From Caecitellus pseudoparvulus (taxonomy: Eukaryota > Bigyra: Bicosoecida), in contig CBFFRQ010000013.1 of the NCBI GenBank assembly GCA_965644315.1, forward strand, positions 1 to 64,000: DNA of 64,000 bases, written 5' to 3'. The first letter of the stretch is position 1. Each line of letters begins with the position of its first letter. Both the position numbers and the translations under genes were made by a program. The notes beneath the pieces were generated by a model. It did not search any database. It was not told where the DNA came from and saw only the letters and a list, made by a program, of their open reading frames with translations. Shown here one piece after another: positions 27,482 through 35,859 of the stretch.

Positions 27482-30400
27482 TCAGCCCCACTTTTCGAAG
27501 TCCTCGTGGCGGAAAAGGCCCTCCCCCTGTGCAACGATCCACTTCCGGTCATTCCACGAGCCCGGCTCCCAGTTCATGTAATACTCGAGGTTCTGGTACG
27601 GGTCGGCCTGCTTCCAGTCGTCAAACTTGTCAGCGTACTCCTTCTTCCAGAACTTGCGGGCGACAAGGAAGGGGTTCAGAGTGAAGTTGCAGTACTTGCT
27701 GTCGGAGCAGTACATGTACGGCGCGTCGTGGCACAGCCAGATCTTGTCAGGCCAGCGCTCCTCTGGGTGCTCAATCCAGTGGAAGTGGTTGCAGAACAGG
27801 TTGGGCTGCTGCTGGAACACGCGCTCCTCCTTGCCTCGGAACATAATGAGCGCCCAGTTCGGCTTGCCGGCGCGCCAGCGGTGCCGGTACCGCACCATGT
27901 GTGCCGTGCCGTCCGCCAGCAGCGCCACGCCGGCCTTGAGCTGCTCCGCGCCACACGTCCACGGCTCGATCATGCGGAAGTCCTTCTCCAGGAACAGGAC
28001 GTAGTCGTTCGTCGCTGCCTCGAACAGAGCATTGATGGCCCGCAGCTGCCCCACATTGTCCTGGCTGCCCAGCAGCTTCACGCCGTGGGCTGCCACGTAC
28101 GGCTGCAGCGCCGCCTCGGCCTCAGCCGTCCGGCCGTTAATCCAAATGAGAAACTCCCCCACACCTGACAGGAGGCCCCGTGCAGCATACGTGTCCAGGG
28201 TGCCCTTCACCACCTTCAGCTCGGAAGCCTTGCCCATCACCAGCATGACGGCCGTGACGGCGGACACCTTCTCCGGCGCGCTACCCCGCAGGCCACCGCC
28301 TGGTGGCTCCAGGGCCTTCTGCCGCTGCACCTGGCTCAAGGCGCTGCCGAACCAGAAGGACTCCGGGTCGGAAGCCCACGTGCCCCCTGCCGCGACGCGG
28401 CACTGGCGAGGGGTGACCTGGGGTGGCTTGAAGGGGGGCAGGGAGAACTCCGCCCTCGGGATGCGTTTCGGCATGGGGGGGCAGTTGTCGGGGTTTTTCG
28501 CGCACCAGGCCTTTTCATGGGCAGTCCACTTTACTTGCCCGTCCCCTGTGCAGGCTGCCGTGCAGAAGGAACCCGGGTTCTCCACAGTGCAGGCCCACTG
28601 GCCCTTGGCTTCGGTGAGGAAGTCAGGAGTGACCTCTGGCGGGCAGTAGTCGGCGTCGTACGGGTCGTCTGTGAAGCAGATCGGCGAGCCATCCTCGCGC
28701 TTGGCGCAGTGCAGCCCTCTCAAGTCCACGCCATCCACGGGGCCTTGGTCGCCATACCCCCCTACATCAGCCGCGGGGGCTGGAGAGGGCAGGGGGGGCG
28801 GGGAGGGGGTCGGGTCTACAGCGGCCTCCAGTCCTGTGGGGCGGGAATTCCCAGTGTCCCCCGGCCCAGGCCCTGGCACGGCCTTGAGCTGGTCCACCTG
28901 CAGTCGGCACCGGCGGTCCACCTTGCCACAGACATTGGCCGACCAGGCCACCTTGCCGTGGCACGTGACTGCGCAATAGTACGTGTCCAGCTCGTGGCAG
29001 GACCACTGTGTGTCCGCCTGCTTCAAGAAAGGAGGCGTCACCTCCGCAGGGCAGGCGTGGCCGTCTTGTCCGAAGCAGGAAGGCTCCCCCTTGGCAGCCC
29101 GGGCGGCGTAGTCGCCATGGCAGTTCAGCCCACGCAGCTGGAAAGCCCACTCAGACGCCTTGGCGCGGGGGTTCACAATGTCGTCAAACAGTGCGCAGTT
29201 GCCCAGCTCCCCGTTGTCATACCACTGCACGACTTCACGGAAGCGGTAGAAGAGCAGGGACAGGAAGTTCTCCTCCGTGCCTAGGTACCCGGCGCCGAGC
29301 GTTTCCTCCGCGATGACGTCCACGAGCTGCTCCGCGACAGCCAGGAACTCTGGCTTGCCACCGAACACGCCCCCTCGTCCCACTCGAATGGGCTCTTCCT
29401 CTGTCCCCATGTACCTGTGGAAGGCTGCCGCCTCGAACCCGTGGATCTCGCCGTCGTCCGCGTCAGGGACATAGTCATAGTACGTCACCAGCATGCCGTC
29501 ACGCATGAAGCGGTCGATGATGGCCTGCTCGCTGCCCTGGCGGGTGATGCCAGTGGGGTTGTTGCACAGGTGCCCTCCATCCAGGAACATGAAGCCGTCC
29601 GTGTTGAAGGGGTTCACCTGGGCCGCCTGCCGCGCCAGGGCCACCTTGGACATCACCAACGGGTTGTAGTACTCCAGCGTCGCCTGGGGGGAGTGTGACA
29701 GCCACTCCTTCCGGTTGGACCACTCCTTGCGCGTCCTCACTGCCTGCAGGGCGTCCCAGTGCCGGAAGCCACTCTTGATGTCATCCTTGGTGAGGGGCAC
29801 CACGTGCACTGGGCCGGGCGACGAGTCGATGAGGGGCTGGAACTCTGCCAGGTGGTCTGCATCCAGAAACACCACTTTAGGAAAGTCGTACGCTAGGAAA
29901 GACTTCATGCGGTTCACATAGGCTGAGAAGGAGCGCTTGAAGCCGCCGCCCAGCTTGCCGCGCCCCAAATCCACCATGACGCTGACCAGGGTCAAGCTCT
30001 TGAACGGGGCTGCGCGTGCAGCCTGCAACAGCCCAGCATTCGCGTCCAGTAGCCACCTGCCTTTCTCTAGCCACGTCATCTTGGCCACCTGCGCTGCTGG
30101 CAGCTCGGCAAGTGTGTGCACCTTGGTGCCGCCGAAGCCAGTGTCATCCATCGGTCCTGCCCGAACAGCGCCGCCGCCCTGACCAGCCAGGGAAATGATG
30201 TTGTTGCTGCCATTGCCAGCGTTGGGTCTTTCCAGGCCAAGGTGGCCTGGGTTCACGACGTGCGACAGGTCATGAAGGAAAGCGGCCTCTTCCTGTGCAA
30301 GGCCGCCAGACCCAGCCGGCGCGGCCTTGCTCATGTACCACAGCAGCCCCGCCCACACACAGGCGACAGAGCCAAAGATCAGAGTAGACATGCGCACGCT

Positions 30401-30541
30401 TATGCAGCGGCCTTTGCCATGGCCCCGTCTGTGAGCTGCCATGCCTGCAGCCCCACGTGGCACTTGGCGTTTCAAGCACGAAACTCCTCCAACCTCAACT
30501 CTATCATGGATTGCACATGAGCCTGCCGTGCGGCTGGACAT
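27482..30541 (-). CDS. Two-domain glycosyltransferase: HtrL/YibB-like plus GT-A-like
   Basis: An intronless frame of 1,019 residues. A signal anchor (about 52-70, LIFGSVACVWAGLLWYM) implies a type II Golgi protein. The ATG at 30442 (MAAHRRGHG) or a later Met may be the true start, because residues 1-33 look non-coding. The first domain (about 180-470) resembles HtrL/YibB: LTLVSVMVDLGRGKLGG, KVVFLDADHLAEF, GFMFLDGGHLCNN. A Cys-rich, Pro-rich linker holds two copies of a CHGKVAWSANVC / CTGDGQVKWTAHEKAWC-like module. The last domain (about 775-1010) is GT-A-like, with GEFLIWING and NDYVLFLEKDFRMIEPW where an acidic DxD-like site is expected. Sugar and acceptor are unknown; a dual-activity enzyme making a two-sugar unit is inference. 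Confidence 0.7.
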   Translation of the reverse strand: MSSRTAGSCAIHDRVEVGGVSCLKRQVPRGAAGMAAHRRGHGKGRCISVRMSTLIFGSVACVWAGLLWYMSKAAPAGSGGLAQEEAAFLHDLSHVVNPGHLGLERPNAGNGSNNIISLAGQGGGAVRAGPMDDTGFGGTKVHTLAELPAAQVAKMTWLEKGRWLLDANAGLLQAARAAPFKSLTLVSVMVDLGRGKLGGGFKRSFSAYVNRMKSFLAYDFPKVVFLDADHLAEFQPLIDSSPGPVHVVPLTKDDIKSGFRHWDALQAVRTRKEWSNRKEWLSHSPQATLEYYNPLVMSKVALARQAAQVNPFNTDGFMFLDGGHLCNNPTGITRQGSEQAIIDRFMRDGMLVTYYDYVPDADDGEIHGFEAAAFHRYMGTEEEPIRVGRGGVFGGKPEFLAVAEQLVDVIAEETLGAGYLGTEENFLSLLFYRFREVVQWYDNGELGNCALFDDIVNPRAKASEWAFQLRGLNCHGDYAARAAKGEPSCFGQDGHACPAEVTPPFLKQADTQWSCHELDTYYCAVTCHGKVAWSANVCGKVDRRCRLQVDQLKAVPGPGPGDTGNSRPTGLEAAVDPTPSPPPLPSPAPAADVGGYGDQGPVDGVDLRGLHCAKREDGSPICFTDDPYDADYCPPEVTPDFLTEAKGQWACTVENPGSFCTAACTGDGQVKWTAHEKAWCAKNPDNCPPMPKRIPRAEFSLPPFKPPQVTPRQCRVAAGGTWASDPESFWFGSALSQVQRQKALEPPGGGLRGSAPEKVSAVTAVMLVMGKASELKVVKGTLDTYAARGLLSGVGEFLIWINGRTAEAEAALQPYVAAHGVKLLGSQDNVGQLRAINALFEAATNDYVLFLEKDFRMIEPWTCGAEQLKAGVALLADGTAHMVRYRHRWRAGKPNWALIMFRGKEERVFQQQPNLFCNHFHWIEHPEERWPDKIWLCHDAPYMYCSDSKYCNFTLNPFLVARKFWKKEYADKFDDWKQADPYQNLEYYMNWEPGSWNDRKWIVAQGEGLFRHEDFEKWG

Positions 30542-30755
30542 GGGGTCAGTGATGCCTTCACCTTAGATCTGCATGTGGTGTTGTGTGCTTTGACCTCGAC
30601 CTGGTTGTGTTGGAGGAGGAGTGTTCTCACCGAGCAAATGGGGGGTGCTGCATCCCGTGCTGCTGCCCGCGCGGCTGCGCTGCAGCTCGCTGAAGTGCGT
30701 GGCGACACGAGTCCATGCGCTAGCACAAGCACACGAAAGACCAAGGCCCTGCCCA

Positions 30756-31801
30756 TCAAGGCACTGGAAGGGAGGCGAGAACTTCGTCGTCCAACACGTC
30801 CGGTGCTGCCGCTGCGCTGGCCTGTAACGCAGCGCGCTGACTCAGCATAGCCGCCGAAGCCCCCGACAGCCGCATGCGCATCTTCCCAGCCTGCACGTGC
30901 TTCAAAGGGACGCCCACAGTGGACAGCGGCCCTACCTTGGCGATGCTGGCTTCAGGGTCCTCCCACCCCACTCGTGACCAGTACGTGTCATGGTCATCCG
31001 TCACACCATCAGCAGTTGCCGGCGACGTCGCTGGAAGGTGCCCCCCAGCACTCGCATCCACTGGCGCAGTTTCCACTAGGAGAGAAAACGTCGTGTCTTG
31101 GGGTGGCGGCCCGAGGTGCGTCGTGCTCTGCTGCACTTTCATGAGGGCTGCCGCGAAGGCCTGAAGCAAGTCTTCCGCAGTGCAAGGCACGTCCAGCTCC
31201 GCAGTGAAAGTGGCCTGCGATGGGCGGGAAGCACCAGAGGGGCGGCTTCTGTCCCTGCCTAGGCATGCCGCCCATTGCCCCACTCACGTCCAGCGAGAAC
31301 TGCTCCACTGCGCTACCCGATGGGCCGAGAATGGCAACGTGCACCGCTCGAAAAGTGCCCTGTGCAGAAAGGGCAAAGATGCAGGACAAAGGCATGGGAC
31401 GGGAAGAGGGTACTTAAAGGGCTCACCGCGTCCATGAAGGCTTTGGCCTTGAAGAGAGCTTTGTGAATGTAGTCGTTCAACTCTGGATGTCGGCTCATCC
31501 AGACAGCGCACCCGTACGCTCTGCGCCGCTCAAACAGTTCTGCGTGGGGAACCCAGGCGTGATGATCATGCACGGTGAACTTTCGGGGAGCCATGTTTTC
31601 ATTCCTACGATTTGGATACACCTGGCGAGCATGCCTGTGGGAGGGGGGGGCTTCAAATGATGTGCGGCACGCTTCCCGAAACGCGCGTGAAACCCACAAC
31701 AGTCCATGCACTGCCACCTCGATGAAGGAAAGCACCATGAAAGGCAGTTCTTCCTCCACTGACACATCCTGCTCCACAGAGATAACTTCGGCCTGTGCCA
31801 T
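30756..31801 (-). CDS. MAD2L2: REV7/MAD2L2-like HORMA protein
   Basis: HORMA-domain adaptor for translesion polymerase zeta, double-strand-break repair choice and mitosis. Model: exon 31801-31427, intron 31426-31360 (67 nt), exon 31359-31288, intron 31287-31215 (73 nt), exon 31214-30756; 301 residues. Family landmarks in order: FIEVAVHGLLWVSRAF, QVYPN, ELFERRRAYGCAVWMSRHPE then LNDYIHKAL, FRAVHVAILGPSGSAVEQF, a second half with AEDLLQAFAAALMKV and TTFSLLVET, and a C-terminal seat-belt region with GVPLKHVQAGKMRMRLS. The first exon has ~45 extra residues around QVYPN. Part of this could be an in-frame intron (31608-31540, GTAGGA...GCAG, 69 nt). Human REV7 is 211 residues, so length alone does not settle it. 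Confidence 0.78.
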
Positions 31802-32207
31802 GGCACACCCCTGGCGGGCCAAGCACGCGAGAGCGAGCAAAAGGCTAGCCTCTGCTTTGCGAGCTTTGGCCTGAATGCTCGCAACTCAACACCGCTGCAC
31901 AGCGATAGAGCTTTTCTGCGGGCTTCGCAGGGTCGCATTTGAAGTAGATGTATCGGCAATTTGAATTTACATTCGCTCGTGCAGTGTTTCGTGGTAAAGT
32001 ACCGAGAGATACTGTGAAGCAAGAAAACACAGGATCTTTGTCTCACTGCACAAAATTCGGCAACTTACGCCCAATATCTTCAGTAAAGTAAAATAAAACT
32101 ATGAAAAGCTTCAGACTTCCTGAGTGACATCAAAAAGTACGCGAATGGACCCGTTTTCATGACTACATGGCTGCTGTAGGTGTCGAAGTGGTGCAGCCAG
32201 GCCCAGT
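31802..32207. other. Intergenic upstream of REV7 and the transposase
   Basis: About 400 bp, less GC-rich than its surroundings, especially 31960-32160. It probably includes the 5' flank of the transposon. I compared it with the 3' flank of the transposase and saw no convincing terminal inverted repeat. Confidence 0.45.
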
Positions 32208-34127
32208 TTGAAGCACAAAGGAGACCACATCACGCTCACCCAAGCCATGTGCTTTTCGCAGGAACACATCGCTTCCTCCGTCAAGCCTCTTCTCAAACAG
32301 GAGAGTGAGCTTCAATTTATCAGGGATCGGCACACGCGCCTTCTTGCGATCAAACAGTCTGCGCAGCTGGCTTTGAGCAAGGCAGCGGAATTTGGTTGCA
32401 GAACTGAGCCTGTTGGGCATGGCCCTGACACCAGCAGTGACTGCAGGAAGAGCTCTGCGGTGTATTCCGCACTTGACAAGTACTACTTTGCCAATCTTGC
32501 CAGGGACAGGACAACCCATGCTGCTGTTAAGGCTGCAGCTGCTTGGGCAGCATCCCACGATCTCCCAGCACCAGACAAGAGCTCCCTCAGCAGGTGGTTC
32601 TCAACAGTAAAAAAGCTTGAGGATGACATCAGCGCGGCCATGAAGAAGCACGCTGGTTTTGCACCTGCAGCTGAGGTTATGAAGACGCTAGTACTTTCTG
32701 GCCTTGAGAACAAGCGCTCTAGCAGTGGCCGGCATGTCCCGCAGGATGTCATCGACAGCGTAGATCAGTTTGTGTCGCTCTTGAAAGAACTCGAGATGTC
32801 ATTTACGCGGAATGATGTAAGGATGGAGTTTCTGTCCACCATGCAGAACCTTCACCCTCACCTGTGTGCCGATCATCCGGGGGGCTGGTTCACGGCGAGC
32901 GACGACTTCATGCGGTCATGGGAAGAAAGGCGAGCCTCGGTCAGGCGAGGGGTGACCACAGGGGGACGAAGTTGGGAGTTTCCAGAGAGCATGGATGCGG
33001 CGACCATTCGACACATCTTTCACATGCGCTTGGCAAGCATTGTGTTCGAGTACGACGGCGTGAACGGCATTCCCAAGGAGCTCGTTGTTGGAGCAGACGA
33101 GACCGGGGTCCACCTCATTCCATCCAGTGCTAGTGATGTAGCTGTGAAGGACTCTAAGCAAGTGGCGAGGCGAGGTGTTGAAGGAAAGAGGCAGATTTCG
33201 GCATTGGTGAGTCACACTATGGCTGGGGAGATGCTACCATTGCAACTCATCTTCCAAGGACAATCAGACAGGGTGTTGCCAAAGCTTTCCCCTGCTGAGA
33301 TAGAGCAGCATTCCCCACTCCTTTCTCATTCACACAACGCCTGGAGCGATGAAGCCACAACTATAAAGTGGTTTCAAGTTGTCCTTGTGCCTTTCTTGCT
33401 TAGGAAGAAGGCATCCTTGGGGTTGCCCTCAGACAGTCCCTCGGTGCTGGTGTGGGACGTGCACTGGTCGCACAGACACAGATCAACACGCGAGTACATC
33501 GCTGACAATGTCCCTTGGCTCAGATTGCTGTATGTTCCTGCAAACGCAACATCTTTCTTACAAGTCTGCGATGCCTCAATCAACAAACCGTTGAAGACGA
33601 CTGTGCAAAGCCTGCTTCGGCGATGGCGCCTTGATGAGATCAAGGAAACTGGAACTCTTGCGAGAGGAGTGAAGCATCTCAGACTGCAGGTATCACGGGC
33701 AATTCTTCAAGCCAGCAAGAGCATACCCAAGGAGGTTGTGATGCATGGGGTACAGGCAGTTGGCCTGGACAGAGTGTGGAGCCCTGCCGTGCGAGATGAC
33801 CTGCTTGAATCTGCCCACGAGCTTGCGAAGGCCGGGACCTTGTGGGTGGCATTATCCAGGGGCGACGTCGCCACCGAAGGAGGGAGGGCTGAGCGTGCAG
33901 TGTTCTTCGGCCCGGAGGAGCCCTCGCGGGCAGAAGCAGCCCATGCATCGCGCGAAAGTTCAGACCCGCCCACACCACCACCAATTGGAGGGAAGAAGCG
34001 CACTCGTACATACACATGTGGCTTTTGCAAAAGCAAAGGTCATCGGTCTGACAGCTGCCCAGCCGCCCGCTCTGGGGCACGACCCCACCCGGACGCCAAA
34101 GCTGCAGTGAGGGCAAGGTACAAGTAG
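32208..34127 (+). CDS. Pogo-like DDE transposase with C-terminal zinc knuckle
   Basis: Cut-and-paste transposase of the DDE_1 group (pogo/jerky-like). Catalytic blocks: VGADETGVHLIPSS (first Asp, about residue 295), VLVWDVHWSHRH (second Asp, about 416), and VPANATSFLQVCDASINKPLK (third acidic residue, about 455). A helical, DNA-binding-like region precedes them (SLSRWFSTVKKLEDD resembles an HTH segment). A CCHC knuckle (CGFCKSKGHRSDSC) sits near the C-terminus, which is uncommon for this family. The frame opens at 32208 with TTG; the first in-frame ATG is at 32247 (MCFSQEH), so the start is unresolved. Base composition is clearly less GC-rich than the neighbours, fitting a recent arrival. The frame is intact, so activity is possible. 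Confidence 0.85.
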   Translation: MKHKGDHITLTQAMCFSQEHIASSVKPLLKQESELQFIRDRHTRLLAIKQSAQLALSKAAEFGCRTEPVGHGPDTSSDCRKSSAVYSALDKYYFANLARDRTTHAAVKAAAAWAASHDLPAPDKSSLSRWFSTVKKLEDDISAAMKKHAGFAPAAEVMKTLVLSGLENKRSSSGRHVPQDVIDSVDQFVSLLKELEMSFTRNDVRMEFLSTMQNLHPHLCADHPGGWFTASDDFMRSWEERRASVRRGVTTGGRSWEFPESMDAATIRHIFHMRLASIVFEYDGVNGIPKELVVGADETGVHLIPSSASDVAVKDSKQVARRGVEGKRQISALVSHTMAGEMLPLQLIFQGQSDRVLPKLSPAEIEQHSPLLSHSHNAWSDEATTIKWFQVVLVPFLLRKKASLGLPSDSPSVLVWDVHWSHRHRSTREYIADNVPWLRLLYVPANATSFLQVCDASINKPLKTTVQSLLRRWRLDEIKETGTLARGVKHLRLQVSRAILQASKSIPKEVVMHGVQAVGLDRVWSPAVRDDLLESAHELAKAGTLWVALSRGDVATEGGRAERAVFFGPEEPSRAEAAHASRESSDPPTPPPIGGKKRTRTYTCGFCKSKGHRSDSCPAARSGARPHPDAKAAVRARYK

Positions 34128-34433
34128 CACCCCCCCCCCTCCACCCCCCCCCCAAGATTCTTGTCCCCACAATAATTTATTGCCTGCTGTCTATTTTGCC
34201 CCATCTCTGCCCTGTCCCTAGTTTCCTGTGCTTCTGAGTGCTTCGCCCAGGCAGTCAAGGCTGTGGATCTTCAGCAATCCTTCCCCAGTACAGATCAAGC
34301 TGCACTACCACGATCTCCAAATCAGTATCAGTCACCAGAAGCCTTCCGCAGACAGAGCAAGAAAGGTTGCACACGCCAGTGCCTATTCTCCTGCCCCCCA
34401 CTCACCTTCACACTCAGCAAGCGCATTCCTCGC
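34128..34433. other. Transposase 3' flank with C-runs
   Basis: Two long C-runs (34131-34138 and 34145-34154) follow the transposase stop immediately, then unremarkable sequence. The next gene's frame is open from 34263 but has no ATG before 34434. No transposon end could be fixed. Confidence 0.4.
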
Positions 34434-35627
34434 ATGGCCGGAGCACCGAGCACCTGCGCCAGGCAGGAGCTTGAGAGAGCCTTGCGACTCGCCACAGGCA
34501 TCAGGGAATCAGGCTGCATTGAGCCCACACAGCAGGTTGAATGGTGTTTGTTCAGGCGTGGCTTGCCCATCGGGGGGACTCCGGCAGGCTTGCCCCTGCT
34601 CGTGGTCGCAAGTTGGCGCTGCCTGCGTTTCAGCAGAGTTTCTGGCGACGAGTTGCAGCAGCTGCCCGAGGTCGCGCCTCAGAGCGGCATTCAAGAGACT
34701 GTCGCTCTCGCTGACAAGTTATCCAGCATCATCCACAGTTCTCAAGGCGCCCTGCTGGCGTGGAAGCGCTCCTGTGCCCGCTGTGATGCCGGCGAGGCTC
34801 CTCGCTCATCCGAGGTGCAGGCTGCAGCGGGCGTGTGGAGTGCGTGGGGTGGGCAAGGGGGGTCACGAGCGCTGCTGCTCCTGCGCAGCACAGCGGGCAG
34901 CAGTGATGCAGCTCTGTTCCCAGATGCTGCGAGCCTCCTGCAGGCTTTCGAGGAGCCACATGCGAAGCGCATCGGGACCCGGAAGTCAGCCCCTGCCACA
35001 GGCAAGAGGCGCCGAGCACCGCCGACGCAGCTGACAGTGGGGGCGCGGGCCCTGGCCAAGCACTGCCACAGGGATACGAGCGGGTGGTGGGGCTCTGGGC
35101 GTGGTGCGACAGCCGGGCCTGAGAGCGTTCGGAATGCGTACGCAGTGTCCAAGGTTGCCGGTATCCTGGGGGACGCCAGCTGGCTGAACGTGCACGTGGT
35201 GCCTGCTGCAGCCGACAGCAACGTAGCTGCAGTGGCAGACGAGAGCAAGGTCCGGACACGCCAAGACGGCACTGCCTCACCTGCCTCCAGTGTTCCAGTG
35301 TTCGTGCTGGAGGTGCGGGTGCCCAGCGGACACGGGGCGCGCTGGTACGCACAGTCACAGGCGAATGAGGGGGCAGACAGTGCACTGTCACGGGCATCGC
35401 GTTCCTTCTGGGACTGTAAGGGTGGCGTGCAGCATTCTATAAGCGCTGGCTGTGCGGCCCTCACCGCCAGCGCGGCAGTGGACACCGCTCTGCGTAAAGT
35501 GCTAGCCTCGTCAGCGGGTGGCGCTCCCTCAGAGCCAGGCAGCGGCCAGACGGGCACAGCAGTGCAGTTCAGGGGGTTCCTGGAGCCCGCTGGCTCGGCG
35601 GGGCATGCGACTGGCTGGCGGCACTGA
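34434..35627 (+). CDS. Conserved-looking protein of unknown function (C-terminal GARW/FRGFLEP module)
   Basis: The first in-frame ATG (MAGAPSTCARQ) gives 397 residues. I do not recognise a named family. The middle is Ala/Ser-rich. The C-terminal ~170 residues have the feel of a conserved domain: VGARALAKHCHRDTSGWWG, SVRNAYAVSKVAGILGDASW, NVHVVP, FVLEVRVPSGHGARWYA, and a terminal FRGFLEPAGS...GHATGWRH. Such regularly spaced Trp/His/Gly motifs suggest an enzyme or a folded binding domain. There is no signal peptide or membrane segment. A short stretch of ~40 residues (SQANEGADSALSRASRSF) interrupts the GARW-to-FRGF spacing. It lies just downstream of the transposase but has host-like composition. 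Confidence 0.6.
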   Translation: MAGAPSTCARQELERALRLATGIRESGCIEPTQQVEWCLFRRGLPIGGTPAGLPLLVVASWRCLRFSRVSGDELQQLPEVAPQSGIQETVALADKLSSIIHSSQGALLAWKRSCARCDAGEAPRSSEVQAAAGVWSAWGGQGGSRALLLLRSTAGSSDAALFPDAASLLQAFEEPHAKRIGTRKSAPATGKRRRAPPTQLTVGARALAKHCHRDTSGWWGSGRGATAGPESVRNAYAVSKVAGILGDASWLNVHVVPAAADSNVAAVADESKVRTRQDGTASPASSVPVFVLEVRVPSGHGARWYAQSQANEGADSALSRASRSFWDCKGGVQHSISAGCAALTASAAVDTALRKVLASSAGGAPSEPGSGQTGTAVQFRGFLEPAGSAGHATGWRH

Positions 35628-35859
35628 AGTCCTCGACAGGCCTCGGTGGGCGCCCCCGCCCAGTAGCTGAGCAAGCTGCGGTGGGAGGCAGTGCTGACAG
35701 GGGGGCAGCTCGGATGCAGCCTAGGCAAAATGAAAGCAATGACACCCATCCTGAATTCGCGTCGCCGCCACCCCTCCTCCTGCCCTGATCCCGCGCTCTG
35801 CGAGTTGGACGAGAAGCCAGCTCACACGGAAGCCCGCTGGAGCGAGTGCCGCCCACAGC

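Noticed and set aside
31880-34260. Terminal inverted repeats of the transposon
   Set aside because: I compared the 5' and 3' flanks by eye and found only short, chance-level matches.
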